From positions 124,001 to 188,000 of the forward strand of contig JAHBVJ010000001.1 of assembly GCA_019637615.1 (NCBI GenBank): a stretch of DNA of 64,000 nt. The letters are read 5' to 3'. This DNA comes from Anaerolineae bacterium (GTDB taxonomy: Bacteria; Chloroflexota; Anaerolineae; Aggregatilineales; UBA2796). The notes below the pieces were generated by a model. The model saw only the letters and a list, made by a program, of their open reading frames with translations. It ran no database searches and was not told where the DNA came from. The translations under genes and the position numbers were made by a program. Below, piece after piece: positions 7,653-16,710 of this stretch (position 1 is the stretch's first letter; every line of letters starts with the position of its first letter).

Positions 7653-9476
7653 ATGAAGCGATTTTTGTTGCTTTTCATCGCAGTAATCGTCGCCCTGAGT
7701 ACAGTCGTGACTGCGCCACAACGTAGCGCGGCGGCAACCGCAAGTCTCGCCAACTTCTTCCCCGCCGATACTTTCGCCTTCGTGGATGTCGATACGAGCA
7801 ACCTGCCCGCGACTATCACGACTTTGACCGACATCATCACCACCATCGATCACCGTGTCCCCGCTAACTGGACGCAAGTGATCGAACAGCAGGCGACGCA
7901 GATTGCAGGACGCCCGATCAGCTTCGAGAAAGACCTGATCGGCTGGATCGGAGAGCGCGCTGCTGTCGGCGTGTATGTGCCCGCCGAGACGTTCAAGGCG
8001 TCGCTATTGGGACGCAGCGGCGGCACGGAACTGCCCAAAACGCTGATCGCAGGGTTGGTCACCGTGAAAGATGAAGCTCTCGCGGACGCGTTCTTGAAAC
8101 TGATGAGGTTGACGCCGCAAACCGAGCAGGGTGCGACGATCAACGGTGAGGCGGTCACGTTGTATAGTGACGCCGGAAACAACCGCGTAGCACGCTGGAA
8201 AGGCTATCTCGCGGTGGGCGATGTGGACTTGGTGATGGCTACGGCGCGGAATAAGGCGGCTCGACTGGATACTGACGCCAATTATCAAAAAATGGTCGCC
8301 ACGCTGAGACCCGGAACGCTGGCGAGTGTTTTCTCGCGCATCCCGTTTTCGGGCAGTTCCGCGTATGTGTTGGTGCTGGGCTTGATGGGGCCGACGATTG
8401 GCAATATTTTCAGTAATATCGTGGCGGGGTTGCAGGGCACACCAACCCCGACGCCCAGCCCAACGCCACAGCCAAGTGCCGATGAAGACGCGTTTGCCGA
8501 GGCCGCGCTCGCATTGGGCACGAGTATCTACAGTGTGCGGTCAGATGGTAAGCACTTGATCCTAGAATCGAGCGCGTGGCTCAATCCAGATGCGGTAAAA
8601 AGCATGGCTACCGTGTTGAAAATGCCGTCGCTCGAAGCAGCATTGCTGACAGCGCCTAAGCCTATCGGCGGGACGCTGATCGACAGCGTGCCGAGTTCTG
8701 CCAGCGCGGTTTTGTTGGGCACGGACATCCGGCAGATTTACGAGTCAACATTGGGCTTCACAGCGGCATTCATGGCAGCACAGCAGTTGACTGGCTCGCA
8801 GCATAAAATCAACGGCGATATGCTGACGATGTACAAGATGCAGTTGGAAGCTGGCGCGATGATGTCCCTCGGCATTAGTCCGGAACGTGATCTGCTACCG
8901 TGGCTGGATGGCGATTTCGCGGCGTATATGACGCTCAATCAGAACGGCGTGTTCAGCACGCTATCACAAGGGCAGCTTCCCGCTGATAGTACGGTGTTGA
9001 TCGCCGTTTCTGACACTGAAAAGGCTCAAGTCACCCTCGCCACCCTGAACGTGGCTATTAGCAAGCAAAACGGAAGCAAGGCTTCGGAACCCGACGCAAA
9101 CGGGCTGTACACGGTTAGCCTTCCGACGGAGCAAAGCATTCGTTTTGGGCTAGTCAAGGATACACTACTTATCACGCCCATGAGCGGCGTGGAAACCGCG
9201 ATCGGTGCGTTAGAGGCAAAGTCGCCCTTGAGTGGCGATGCCACGTGGTCTAGCGCGGCGGAACTGCTGCCGGAACAGTATTCACAAGTATGGTACTTGA
9301 ACGCCGCCAATTTGCGGGCTTTCTTGAAGGCGATTGACAGCAGCACCAGCCCAACCTTCGGAGAGCAAGTGCGGCAGATCGACCAGATCGTGATGGCATT
9401 TGAAAGCGCCATGATTTACTACCGCGCGGGCGAAGATGGCATCAACGAAACCGCGTACGTGCTGACACTGAAATAA
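7653..9476 (+). CDS. Secreted DUF3352-family protein
   Basis: The 607-residue protein has a clear Sec signal peptide (MKRFLLLFIAVIVALSTVVT, cleavage likely after AAA near residue 28). The body begins FFPADTFAFVDVDTSNLPA, the typical opening of DUF3352, a family of large exported proteins of unknown function in Chloroflexota and cyanobacteria. A short Thr/Pro linker (PTPTPSPTPQPS, about residue 270) splits it into two lobes. The first half contains the segment FEKDLIGWIGERAAVGVYV; the second half repeats the pattern at ERDLLPWLDGDFAAYMTL, suggesting two copies of one domain. The start was chosen for GGAG 8 nt upstream and the signal peptide. It is monocistronic, with a hairpin after it. Confidence 0.85.
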   Translation: MKRFLLLFIAVIVALSTVVTAPQRSAAATASLANFFPADTFAFVDVDTSNLPATITTLTDIITTIDHRVPANWTQVIEQQATQIAGRPISFEKDLIGWIGERAAVGVYVPAETFKASLLGRSGGTELPKTLIAGLVTVKDEALADAFLKLMRLTPQTEQGATINGEAVTLYSDAGNNRVARWKGYLAVGDVDLVMATARNKAARLDTDANYQKMVATLRPGTLASVFSRIPFSGSSAYVLVLGLMGPTIGNIFSNIVAGLQGTPTPTPSPTPQPSADEDAFAEAALALGTSIYSVRSDGKHLILESSAWLNPDAVKSMATVLKMPSLEAALLTAPKPIGGTLIDSVPSSASAVLLGTDIRQIYESTLGFTAAFMAAQQLTGSQHKINGDMLTMYKMQLEAGAMMSLGISPERDLLPWLDGDFAAYMTLNQNGVFSTLSQGQLPADSTVLIAVSDTEKAQVTLATLNVAISKQNGSKASEPDANGLYTVSLPTEQSIRFGLVKDTLLITPMSGVETAIGALEAKSPLSGDATWSSAAELLPEQYSQVWYLNAANLRAFLKAIDSSTSPTFGEQVRQIDQIVMAFESAMIYYRAGEDGINETAYVLTLK

Positions 9477-9543
9477 CCTTCAGCAGATTCGCCTCTCTCG
9501 TGAGCTTTCGCTCATGCTGAAACGCTTACGAGCGTCCCTTAGG

Positions 9544-9567
9544 TTCCCCTCATTTTGAGGGGAATTT
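9544..9567 (+). terminator. Probable terminator after the DUF3352 gene
   Basis: A perfect 9-bp stem (9544-9552 with 9556-9564), loop ttt, is followed by ttta. It lies 68 nt past the stop. Confidence 0.6.
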
Positions 9568-9702
9568 ACCTCTGTGTCGTGCTACACGCTCAAAATGTGC
9601 TTGTGAGTTCGCTGCACCCGATGTATGCTAAGAAAAGGTTAAATCCGTTAAAATCGGGTTAAATTTCGGATTCCTTCTCCGGCAACATCATAAGGATCGT
9701 CA

Positions 9703-10830
9703 ATGTCGCGGTCACGCATTGTATTCTTTGTCATCATTGCCATCGCGCTGCTCATCATCGCTTTGCCACGTGCGCTGGAACTTCTGCCGACGGCTCCTAC
9801 TGCTACTCCACTGCCAGAACTCCAAGTAGAGATCGCCGTCAACCCAATGGCATATGCTTGGGTTGCCGCACAAGCCGCCACCTTTAATGCTCGCCAACCG
9901 CAAGCCGATGGTCGTCCGGCGCGGATCACCGTCACTCAAGTGGACGGCGCGAGTGTGTGGCAAACAGGTTCGACATGGTCAGTGGGCAGGCATCCAGTAG
10001 GGTGGCTGCCAGAAGCGACGTTCACGCTTGATTACGCGGCAGATGCAGGATTGCGCTATGAGGCGATTACGCCGTCGGTCGCTTCGACGTCACTGGTGTG
10101 GGGCATTTTCACGGATCGGGCGGATGTGATCGGCACGCCCCTCGATTGGCGGACGTTCCAAGCAGCAGCGGTGAAAGAGAATTGGAAGGCATTGGGAGGC
10201 GAAGAGAGCTGGGGATTCGTCAAGCCTGCCTTTAACCTGCCGCAGAATAACAGCGCGGGCTATGGGGCGCTGCTGACCGCCGCCGCAACATTTGCCAGCA
10301 CGAAGCAAGTGAGCGATCAGGTGGTGCGGGATCGAGCTTACCAAGATTGGCTGAAACCTGTGATCGACGCGATGCCGAGCACAACCACAATGGGAGCGCA
10401 AATCGCTACCACGCTGGCTTCGCGCGGTGTGTCAGTGGCGGATTTCGCGTTGCTGCCCGAAAGCGAATGGGTGACCAACTATACCACGATCAATGCGCGG
10501 CAGAAGATCAGCTTTGCCTATCCGGGCTACAACATCACCTTCAATATGCCGTTGGCGGTGTGGTCGGGCGCGGAAACGACATCCGCCGAACGGACACTTC
10601 TGCGCCAATTTTCTGACTTCTTGATGCAGAAGGACACACAACGCCAATCCGCGAGTTATGGGCTACGCCCTGCCGCGATCCCGCTCAGTGAAGCCGATTT
10701 GTCGAAATTTAACGCGGCTGTGGCGGCTGGCATCAAACTTGACAGCGTGCCTAGTACAGCGATTGTCGTCCCATCGCGCAGCAGTGCCTTGGCACTGATT
10801 GGATGGTTTAGAGCGATTCGACCCTCGTAG
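9703..10830 (+). CDS. Membrane-anchored solute-binding-like protein
   Basis: The 375-residue protein has an N-terminal hydrophobic anchor (residues 5-24) and a Thr/Pro stretch, then a periplasmic-binding-protein-like body (about 40-365). Segments such as VWGIFTDRADVIGTPLDWRT and SFAYPGYNITFNMPLAVWSG, and the late helix TLLRQFSDFLMQKDTQRQSA, resemble the extracellular solute-binding fold. The last also occurs, in altered form, in the next gene, so the two probably share ancestry. No ligand can be named. AAGGA lies 6 nt before the ATG. The next gene starts 25 nt after its stop, so the two form one unit. No transporter genes are adjacent. Confidence 0.8.
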   Translation: MSRSRIVFFVIIAIALLIIALPRALELLPTAPTATPLPELQVEIAVNPMAYAWVAAQAATFNARQPQADGRPARITVTQVDGASVWQTGSTWSVGRHPVGWLPEATFTLDYAADAGLRYEAITPSVASTSLVWGIFTDRADVIGTPLDWRTFQAAAVKENWKALGGEESWGFVKPAFNLPQNNSAGYGALLTAAATFASTKQVSDQVVRDRAYQDWLKPVIDAMPSTTTMGAQIATTLASRGVSVADFALLPESEWVTNYTTINARQKISFAYPGYNITFNMPLAVWSGAETTSAERTLLRQFSDFLMQKDTQRQSASYGLRPAAIPLSEADLSKFNAAVAAGIKLDSVPSTAIVVPSRSSALALIGWFRAIRPS

Positions 10831-10855
10831 TGTAAGTCTCAACAGGAGTAACTCA

Positions 10856-12622
10856 ATGCCTCGTTCCTTGCGATCTATGCTGGTGCTGCTGCTCGTAGCG
10901 GCATTCGGATTGTCTGCGTGTACCAACAATACGCAGCCAACCATTTCCGTGGCGGCTACCGCTGGCCCAGCGCAGAATGCGATCCAGATTTCGATTATTT
11001 ATGCGCCTGAGTCCGAGATTTATTTGAAGGATGCGATGGCATCTTTTAATCAGGCCTATGCCGAAGGGCGAAACCCCGTGACAGGGCAACCTCTGGCACA
11101 AGACGAAAAGCCGATTTACATCACGGGCAAGTCGGGATCATCGGGTACGGTGATGCAGGGCATCGTCAATGCGTTCATCGCGCCGAATAACCAGAATGTG
11201 GAACGACCTACAATTTTCTCGCCATCGGTCAGTCACTGGTTGGTGCTGGCGAATTACCAAGTCGGGCGCGATGTGTTTGACCTCGCCAACAGCCCCGCTA
11301 CCGCGCTGGCTCCTGTCGTGATGGCGATCTGGGAAAGCCGGTTGAAGGCGATCCAGAAGAAGCATCCCAACGAGGAAATCGGCTGGCAGCAGTTGTTGGA
11401 AGTGATCAACAACCCGAATGGGTGGGAAGATTACGGCTTCACGGGACGGCGCACCGTGTATTACGGGCACACCGATCCATTCATCAGCTCGACAGCACTT
11501 TCGACGCTGATGGCTGAATTTTATGCCAGCGCCCGTTACAACGCGAACTTCACGGGACGCCGCCTGACGATGACCGAAGTCAACGATCAGAAGGTGCAAG
11601 ACGGCGTGCGCCAGATCGAAAACCTGATCAAGCATTATTCGCAGCGCACGACGGAATTCAAAGAATACATCGCCAAGGGGCCGGAATATGTGGACTTCGT
11701 GGCGCTCGAAGAAAACGACCTGATTTACATCAATCAGGGCAAGACGCAGTATAAGCCGCCAGAGCGTCTGGTGGCGTTGTATCCGAAGGAAGGCACCTTC
11801 TGGCACGAGCATCCCTTCGCCATCCCAAATGGTGACTGGGTGAGCGCCGATCAGCGTGCCGCTGCAAAGACCTTCACCGACTATGTGTTGAGCGTGCCGA
11901 TTCAACAGGCCGCCTTGGCGAACGGGTTCCGCCCCGCCAACCCGAACGTGGCGTTAGGCTACCCGATTGTGTCTGATTTGGGCGTTGATCCTGACCAACC
12001 TAAGACGGTGCTCGATGTGCCTGATCCGCAGGTTGTGGCCTCGATCCAGCAAAGTTGGAGCTTCGTCAAGAAGCAAGCTGACATCTGGATGGTGGTGGAT
12101 ATTTCCGGCTCGATGCGCACGGATGACAAGATCGGGCAGGCACGCAAGGCGGCGCTGGCCTTCCTTGATAAAGTGGAATCGCAAAATCGCGTCGGGCTAA
12201 TCGCGTTCAACCAAGATGTGAACGTGGTCGTGCCACTCGATACGGTGGAACGTAACGAAGCCCGCCTGAAGGAAGCCATCGAAGGCTTGACGGCGGACGG
12301 TGGGACAGCGCTGTATGACGCGACCGCACAAACGATTGACATGATCAGAGCGGAACCCGATAACAACCGTATCCGCGCGCTGGTGATCCTCTCGGATGGT
12401 CAAGATACGGAAAGTAAGATCAGCACGGCGCGCGATGTGATCAACAAGATCAACGCGACTCATGAAGACCCGAACCCGGTCATCGTGATCCCGATTGCGT
12501 ATGGCGCAGATGCCGATGTGAGCACACTGGGATCGATTGCACGCGCGGCGACGACCAGCGTACAGTCAGGTGATGTCTCGAATATCACGCAAGTGCTGCA
12601 AATCATCAGCAGTTACTTCTAA
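10856..12622 (+). CDS. Lipoprotein with solute-binding and VWA domains
   Basis: The 588-residue protein is a lipoprotein: signal peptide with lipobox LSAC (Cys about residue 22). Residues 40-390 form a solute-binding domain (ISIIYAPESEIYLKDAMASF at the start; TFTDYVLSVPIQQAALANGF near its end). Residues 400-588 form a von Willebrand A domain with the metal-ion-dependent adhesion motif DISGSMRTDD, the Thr site in ADGGTALYDA and the Asp in VILSDGQD. This architecture is known as substrate-binding and VWA domain protein and is common in Chloroflexota; its role is not established. I start at 10856, with AGGAGT 6 nt upstream; an earlier in-frame start lies inside the preceding gene. It is co-transcribed with that gene. 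Confidence 0.9.
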   Translation: MPRSLRSMLVLLLVAAFGLSACTNNTQPTISVAATAGPAQNAIQISIIYAPESEIYLKDAMASFNQAYAEGRNPVTGQPLAQDEKPIYITGKSGSSGTVMQGIVNAFIAPNNQNVERPTIFSPSVSHWLVLANYQVGRDVFDLANSPATALAPVVMAIWESRLKAIQKKHPNEEIGWQQLLEVINNPNGWEDYGFTGRRTVYYGHTDPFISSTALSTLMAEFYASARYNANFTGRRLTMTEVNDQKVQDGVRQIENLIKHYSQRTTEFKEYIAKGPEYVDFVALEENDLIYINQGKTQYKPPERLVALYPKEGTFWHEHPFAIPNGDWVSADQRAAAKTFTDYVLSVPIQQAALANGFRPANPNVALGYPIVSDLGVDPDQPKTVLDVPDPQVVASIQQSWSFVKKQADIWMVVDISGSMRTDDKIGQARKAALAFLDKVESQNRVGLIAFNQDVNVVVPLDTVERNEARLKEAIEGLTADGGTALYDATAQTIDMIRAEPDNNRIRALVILSDGQDTESKISTARDVINKINATHEDPNPVIVIPIAYGADADVSTLGSIARAATTSVQSGDVSNITQVLQIISSYF

Positions 12623-12634
12623 GCGAAGGAATGT

Positions 12635-12665
12635 AACGAGGGCGTGACGATGCTGCGCCCTCGTT
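12635..12665. terminator. Bidirectional hairpin between convergent genes
   Basis: A perfect 10-bp GC-rich stem (12635-12644 with 12656-12665) and 11-nt loop sit between the VWA lipoprotein and the cyclase gene, 2 nt from the latter's stop. It could serve both genes; no T-run is present on either side. Confidence 0.6.
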
Positions 12666-12667
12666 CG

Positions 12668-14224
12668 CTAACTGTCGTGGTTATCCGTATGCCCAACTAA
12701 GGTAAACAGGCGTTGTGGAGCGGCTTTGCCCTTAAGCTGCACCGAGCCTAGATCAATCGTCTCGAAATGATCCCCTAACTCTGACTGTACTGCGCCCGTC
12801 ATCAGAATTTGACCGAGTTCGGCACGTGCCATCAGACGGGCAGCGGTATTAACGGCATCGCTGAGGATGTTGAATTCGCGGCGTCCACGCGGCTCTCCGA
12901 TCTCGGCGGCGAAGACCGAGCCGCGCGAGAGGCCAATCTTGCTGCGCAATGGCTGTGGCTGACCACCGACAACAGGCGCGGGAAAATTCTCAATGATGTC
13001 GCGGATGGCTAGGGCGGCCTCCGAGGCGCGTACGGGATCGTCACTGTGGGATTGCGGTGCGCCAAAGTAGATCATGATGTCGGAGCCACTGAGGTGATAT
13101 GTCACCTTCTTCAGGACACCGCCACGCGTTTCCACCGCCGCATTGACCATCGTGAAGATGCGAGAGAAGATGGCGATCAGCGCGACGATTTCATCAGCAT
13201 CGGCAGCTTCGATGGCCTCCGAAAGGCCGATCAGGTTGACGAACACAATCGTCGGCGCGAGGAAATCCGGCGGGATTTCACGGCGTGCGGTGTTTTCTAC
13301 AAGCAAATTCAGGATCGGCATGGGGACATAGGCGGCTAGTGGCTCGACCAAACGCAACCCAGAAGTAATCTCGTTGAGCAAGCCATCGACGCTGCGATCC
13401 AACAATAACTGCGTGCCCATCCGACGCGCCGCCGGGGCGATGTCGAATTCGCCTAGCTGTTCGTCCGAGAGATCATCGATCACGAGTTTATAGCCTTGTT
13501 CGCCATCTTCGACGTGAAATTGATCCTTGATGCGCTCGTAGGCCGTCATGCTGAGATTCACGCGCCCGCGTTTGCCCGCGCCTTCCGTCAGCTTGGTAGC
13601 TTGCACGTCATGACCCAACAATACGTGATCCATACGGCGCGGGGTGCCGATGTCCGCCCGCAAAAAGCGCCCGGTATGGATGCCGATGCGCATTCCGAGC
13701 GAAAACGTCCCCAAGTCCGTTTCGATCTGATTGAAGGCTGCCATCGCGCGCTGCATCCGCAGTCCAGCCCGTACCGCTTGCACGACATCGTTGCGGCGCT
13801 GATCCGGCAGAAATTCCGCCAGCAAAGCATCGCCCGTAAATTCCAGCAAGTTGCCGCCGGATTTGTTGATGATGTCGATCATCTTAGCAAAATACGTATT
13901 GAGCACCGTGAGCAGTGTCTTGGCACCGAGTTTGCCGAACTTGGCGTTGGCTTCCATCAGCGGCGTGAAGCCCGCCAGATCGGTAAACATGAGCGTGCCT
14001 GCTTGCCACTCGAAGCGCACATCGCCGGGATGCGGCATGACTTCTGAAACATGGCGCGGCACATAGTTGTACAGAATGCGCTGCAACGTGCGGAGATGCT
14101 CAAACACCCGTTGCAGCGAAACGGCAGACGGATCGAGCCACGCCGTCGCATAGAGATCGGCTGGCAGTAAAGTGCGCAGCCGTGGTTCAATGGTGGCTAA
14201 AGGTGAAGTCGTTGATGTGTCCAT
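12668..14224 (-). CDS. Protein with two class III adenylate/guanylate cyclase domains
   Basis: The 518-residue cytoplasmic protein has two class III cyclase homology domains. The first (about residues 65-245) keeps metal-binding aspartates in MFTDLAGFTPL and LEFTGDALLAEF. The second (about 315-505) has FVNLIGLSEAI, where the first Asp is replaced by Asn, and HLSGSDIMIYFGAP, so it is probably catalytically weak or regulatory. This layout is like bacterial double-domain cyclases in which one half acts as partner. Whether it makes cAMP cannot be read with confidence. A CRP/FNR-type palindrome at 54891 in this window makes cAMP signalling plausible. It is a single gene, convergent with the VWA lipoprotein. 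Confidence 0.88.
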   Translation of the reverse strand: MDTSTTSPLATIEPRLRTLLPADLYATAWLDPSAVSLQRVFEHLRTLQRILYNYVPRHVSEVMPHPGDVRFEWQAGTLMFTDLAGFTPLMEANAKFGKLGAKTLLTVLNTYFAKMIDIINKSGGNLLEFTGDALLAEFLPDQRRNDVVQAVRAGLRMQRAMAAFNQIETDLGTFSLGMRIGIHTGRFLRADIGTPRRMDHVLLGHDVQATKLTEGAGKRGRVNLSMTAYERIKDQFHVEDGEQGYKLVIDDLSDEQLGEFDIAPAARRMGTQLLLDRSVDGLLNEITSGLRLVEPLAAYVPMPILNLLVENTARREIPPDFLAPTIVFVNLIGLSEAIEAADADEIVALIAIFSRIFTMVNAAVETRGGVLKKVTYHLSGSDIMIYFGAPQSHSDDPVRASEAALAIRDIIENFPAPVVGGQPQPLRSKIGLSRGSVFAAEIGEPRGRREFNILSDAVNTAARLMARAELGQILMTGAVQSELGDHFETIDLGSVQLKGKAAPQRLFTLVGHTDNHDS

Positions 14225-14636
14225 AGCAGTGAATTATATGCGATCTATCACCGCGTTCAAATGACTTCTTACACCACCTTATCAGCGTCAACTATTGATA
14301 ATCAAGCAGATTGATCCACAGCCTGAAGTGATCGACATGATCTTTTATACGACTTTGCAGATGATGCCTGATGATTGAAAAATCGCTATGGCTCGTTCTA
14401 GAATCGGTAAACGCTGCGTTGTAATAGCTCGTAAGCATTCGGCAAAATGCCACACTTCGGGACGCTTTGTGCAAATAGCTACACCTTTTGTGGGGATTCT
14501 GCTGAGAAAAGTTGCAGTGCTACGGCGAACACCGTAGAATCGCACGAAATTTTAGCTCGCTGTTAAAATTCTCCACCCCAATCTTGGGGCGTCTTATCAA
14601 CGCTCCCGCAGGGTAACTAACTGAAAGGAGTATGCT
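14225..14636. other. 412-bp divergent intergenic region
   Basis: No coding frame looks real here. The half next to the ABC operon holds the promoter candidate at 14512-14540 and a short hairpin (14576-14589, six pairs). I see nothing recognisable in 14225-14500 apart from AT-rich stretches that could contain the cyclase promoter. Confidence 0.5.
14512..14540 (+). promoter_or_regulatory. Candidate promoter with internal dyad for the ABC operon
   Basis: ttgcag (14512-14517) and tagaat (14535-14540) are spaced by 17 bp; the -10 matches consensus at 5 of 6, the -35 at only 3 of 6. A 6-bp inverted repeat, ctacgg/ccgtag (14520-14525, 14532-14537), fills the spacer, where a repressor could sit. Confidence 0.4.
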
Positions 14637-15641
14637 TTGGCCGTCTTATTGGAGGTCAAAGACCTCGTTACACGATTCCATACTCAAGAGGGAATCGTCT
14701 ACGCCGTCAACGGCGTAAGCTACAGTCTCAATGAGGGTGAAACCCTTGGCGTAGTCGGCGAAAGCGGCAGCGGCAAGAGTGTTCAGTCGCTGTCTATCAT
14801 GGGACTGATCCCACAACCACCGGGCAAGATCGAAGCTGGCGCGGTGATGTTCAAGGGACGCGACTTGCTGAAGTTGTCGAAGGAAGAACTGCGGCAAATT
14901 CGTGGCGCGGAAATCGCCATGATCTTCCAAGACCCGATGACCTCGCTCAATCCGGTGCTGACGGTTGGACGCCAGATCACGGAAGCATTGCAGCTTCACC
15001 TCGGCATGAACAACAAGCAGGCGCGTGAACGTGCAGCTGAATTGCTGACGATGGTAGGTATTCCCGGTGCGGCACAGCGCCTCGACAACTACCCGCATCA
15101 ATTCTCCGGCGGTATGCGTCAGCGCGCGATGATCGCGATGGCGTTGAGCTGCAACCCACAACTGTTGATCGCTGACGAGCCAACAACCGCGCTGGACGTG
15201 ACGATTCAGGCACAAATTACCGACCTTGTGAAGCGTCTGCGTGACAAGCTCGGCATGGCGATGATCTGGATTTCCCATGACCTCGGCGTGATCGCGGGTT
15301 TGTGTGACACGGTGCAGGTGATGTACGCAGGCTTCATCGTGGAGCGTGGCCCGGTTAGCCAAGTGTTCCGCGATACACGGCACCCGTATACGTTGGGTTT
15401 GAAAAATTCGTTGCCGCGCGTTGACCAACGTGGCGAAAAATTGGAACCCATCGAGGGCGCGCCGCCTGATATGCGTCAACCGCCTACTGGCTGCCCATTC
15501 GTGCCGCGCTGCCGCTTCAAAAAGGATATTTGCCTAACGGTCAACCCGCCGTTGTTACCCGTGCCTGATGGGCCAACAAATCATCTCATGGCTTGCCATG
15601 TGGATGTTCGCGTGGATGAAAGGATCACCGCCCATGCTTAA
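14637..15641 (+). CDS. Oligopeptide-type ABC transporter ATPase (DppD/OppD)
   Basis: This is one of two ATPases that power peptide uptake. The 334 residues show Walker A GESGSGKS, the Q-loop [16 protein letters not shown], signature FSGGMRQR, Walker [13 protein letters not shown] and the H-loop ISHDLGV. The C-terminal oligopeptide-transporter region has GCPFVPRC with further cysteines, a site that in relatives binds an iron-sulfur cluster or stabilises the fold. Translation starts at TTG ([14 protein letters not shown]) with GGAG 6 nt upstream; the nearby ATG at 14632 is out of frame. It is the first gene of the operon and overlaps the next by 8 nt. Confidence 0.95.
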   Translation: MAVLLEVKDLVTRFHTQEGIVYAVNGVSYSLNEGETLGVVGESGSGKSVQSLSIMGLIPQPPGKIEAGAVMFKGRDLLKLSKEELRQIRGAEIAMIFQDPMTSLNPVLTVGRQITEALQLHLGMNNKQARERAAELLTMVGIPGAAQRLDNYPHQFSGGMRQRAMIAMALSCNPQLLIADEPTTALDVTIQAQITDLVKRLRDKLGMAMIWISHDLGVIAGLCDTVQVMYAGFIVERGPVSQVFRDTRHPYTLGLKNSLPRVDQRGEKLEPIEGAPPDMRQPPTGCPFVPRCRFKKDICLTVNPPLLPVPDGPTNHLMACHVDVRVDERITAHA

Positions 15642-16680
15642 CACCAGCGGAACCACTGAAAAAGAAGTGGTTTCTACTTCAGCACCGCGTACGGGCAAGA
15701 AGATCGGGAAAGTCTTGCTCAAGGTGCGTAACCTGAAAAAATATTTCCCGATCAACAGCGGCTTCTTGATCCAGCGCCAAACGGGTGCGGTGAAAGCCGT
15801 AGATGGTCTTGACTTCGACGTGTTTCAAGGCGAAACGCTCGGCCTCGTCGGGGAATCAGGCTGCGGCAAATCGACTACAGGCCGCACAATCCTGCAACTG
15901 TACCGTCCCACTGAAGGTACGGTCGATTTTGAGGGCAAAGACCTCGCCAAGACGCAGGGTGAAGAACTGCGCAAGATGCGCCGCAAGATGCAGATGATCT
16001 TCCAAGACCCGTATGCTTCACTGAATCCACGTATGACCGTCGGACGCATCGTGGCAGAGCCATTGGAAGTTCACAACGTCGGTACGCCGAAAGAACGTAC
16101 TGAACGTGTGCAATACCTGCTGGAGCGCGTGGGGTTGAACCCGTATTACGTCAACCGCTATCCGCATGAATTTTCCGGCGGTCAGCGCCAACGTATCGGC
16201 ATTGCCCGCGCACTAGCGCTCAACCCGACGTTGATCGTCGCGGACGAGCCGATTTCGGCGTTGGACGTGTCGATTCAAGCGCAGGTAGTCAACTTGCTGC
16301 AAGACCTGCAAGAAGAACTCGGACTCACGTATTTGTTCATTGCTCACGACCTAAGCATGGTGCGCCACCTATGCGACCGCGTGGCAGTGATGTATCTCGG
16401 AAAGATCGTCGAACTCGCGCCAAGCGACGAACTTTACAGCAACCCCCTACATCCTTACACGCAAGCGCTGCTCTCCGCAGTGCCGATCCCTGATCCTGAA
16501 GAGGAACGGTTGCGGTCACGCATCATCCTCAAGGGCGATGTGCCTAGCCCGGCTAATCCACCCACTGGATGCAACTTCAATACTCGCTGCCCCGTGGCGA
16601 TCAATGCGTGCTTCAAAGATGAACCTGTGTTAACGGAAGTATCTCCGGGGCACTTTGTGTCCTGTCACAGGGTCAGCTAG
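15634..16680 (+). CDS. Oligopeptide-type ABC transporter ATPase (DppF/OppF)
   Basis: This is the second ATPase of the transporter. Motifs: Walker [10 protein letters not shown]-loop [16 protein letters not shown], signature FSGGQRQR, Walker [14 protein letters not shown]-loop IAHDLSMV. The C-terminal region includes [11 protein letters not shown], the OppF counterpart of the cysteine site in the partner ATPase. At 348 residues it is of normal length. I start at [11 protein letters not shown] (15634), with AAAGGA 9 nt upstream and an 8-nt overlap with the stop of the first ATPase; an earlier in-frame ATG is deep in the preceding gene. The two subunits should form a heterodimer under the permeases. 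Confidence 0.95.
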   Translation: MLNTSGTTEKEVVSTSAPRTGKKIGKVLLKVRNLKKYFPINSGFLIQRQTGAVKAVDGLDFDVFQGETLGLVGESGCGKSTTGRTILQLYRPTEGTVDFEGKDLAKTQGEELRKMRRKMQMIFQDPYASLNPRMTVGRIVAEPLEVHNVGTPKERTERVQYLLERVGLNPYYVNRYPHEFSGGQRQRIGIARALALNPTLIVADEPISALDVSIQAQVVNLLQDLQEELGLTYLFIAHDLSMVRHLCDRVAVMYLGKIVELAPSDELYSNPLHPYTQALLSAVPIPDPEEERLRSRIILKGDVPSPANPPTGCNFNTRCPVAINACFKDEPVLTEVSPGHFVSCHRVS

Positions 16681-16710
16681 GGAACGTTACTTATTGAATC
16701 GAGGTGGACT

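Noticed and set aside
11138..11905. 255-codon open frame on the - strand over the VWA lipoprotein gene
   Set aside because: It is antisense to a clear gene, shows no family resemblance, and has a composition typical of a complementary-strand frame.
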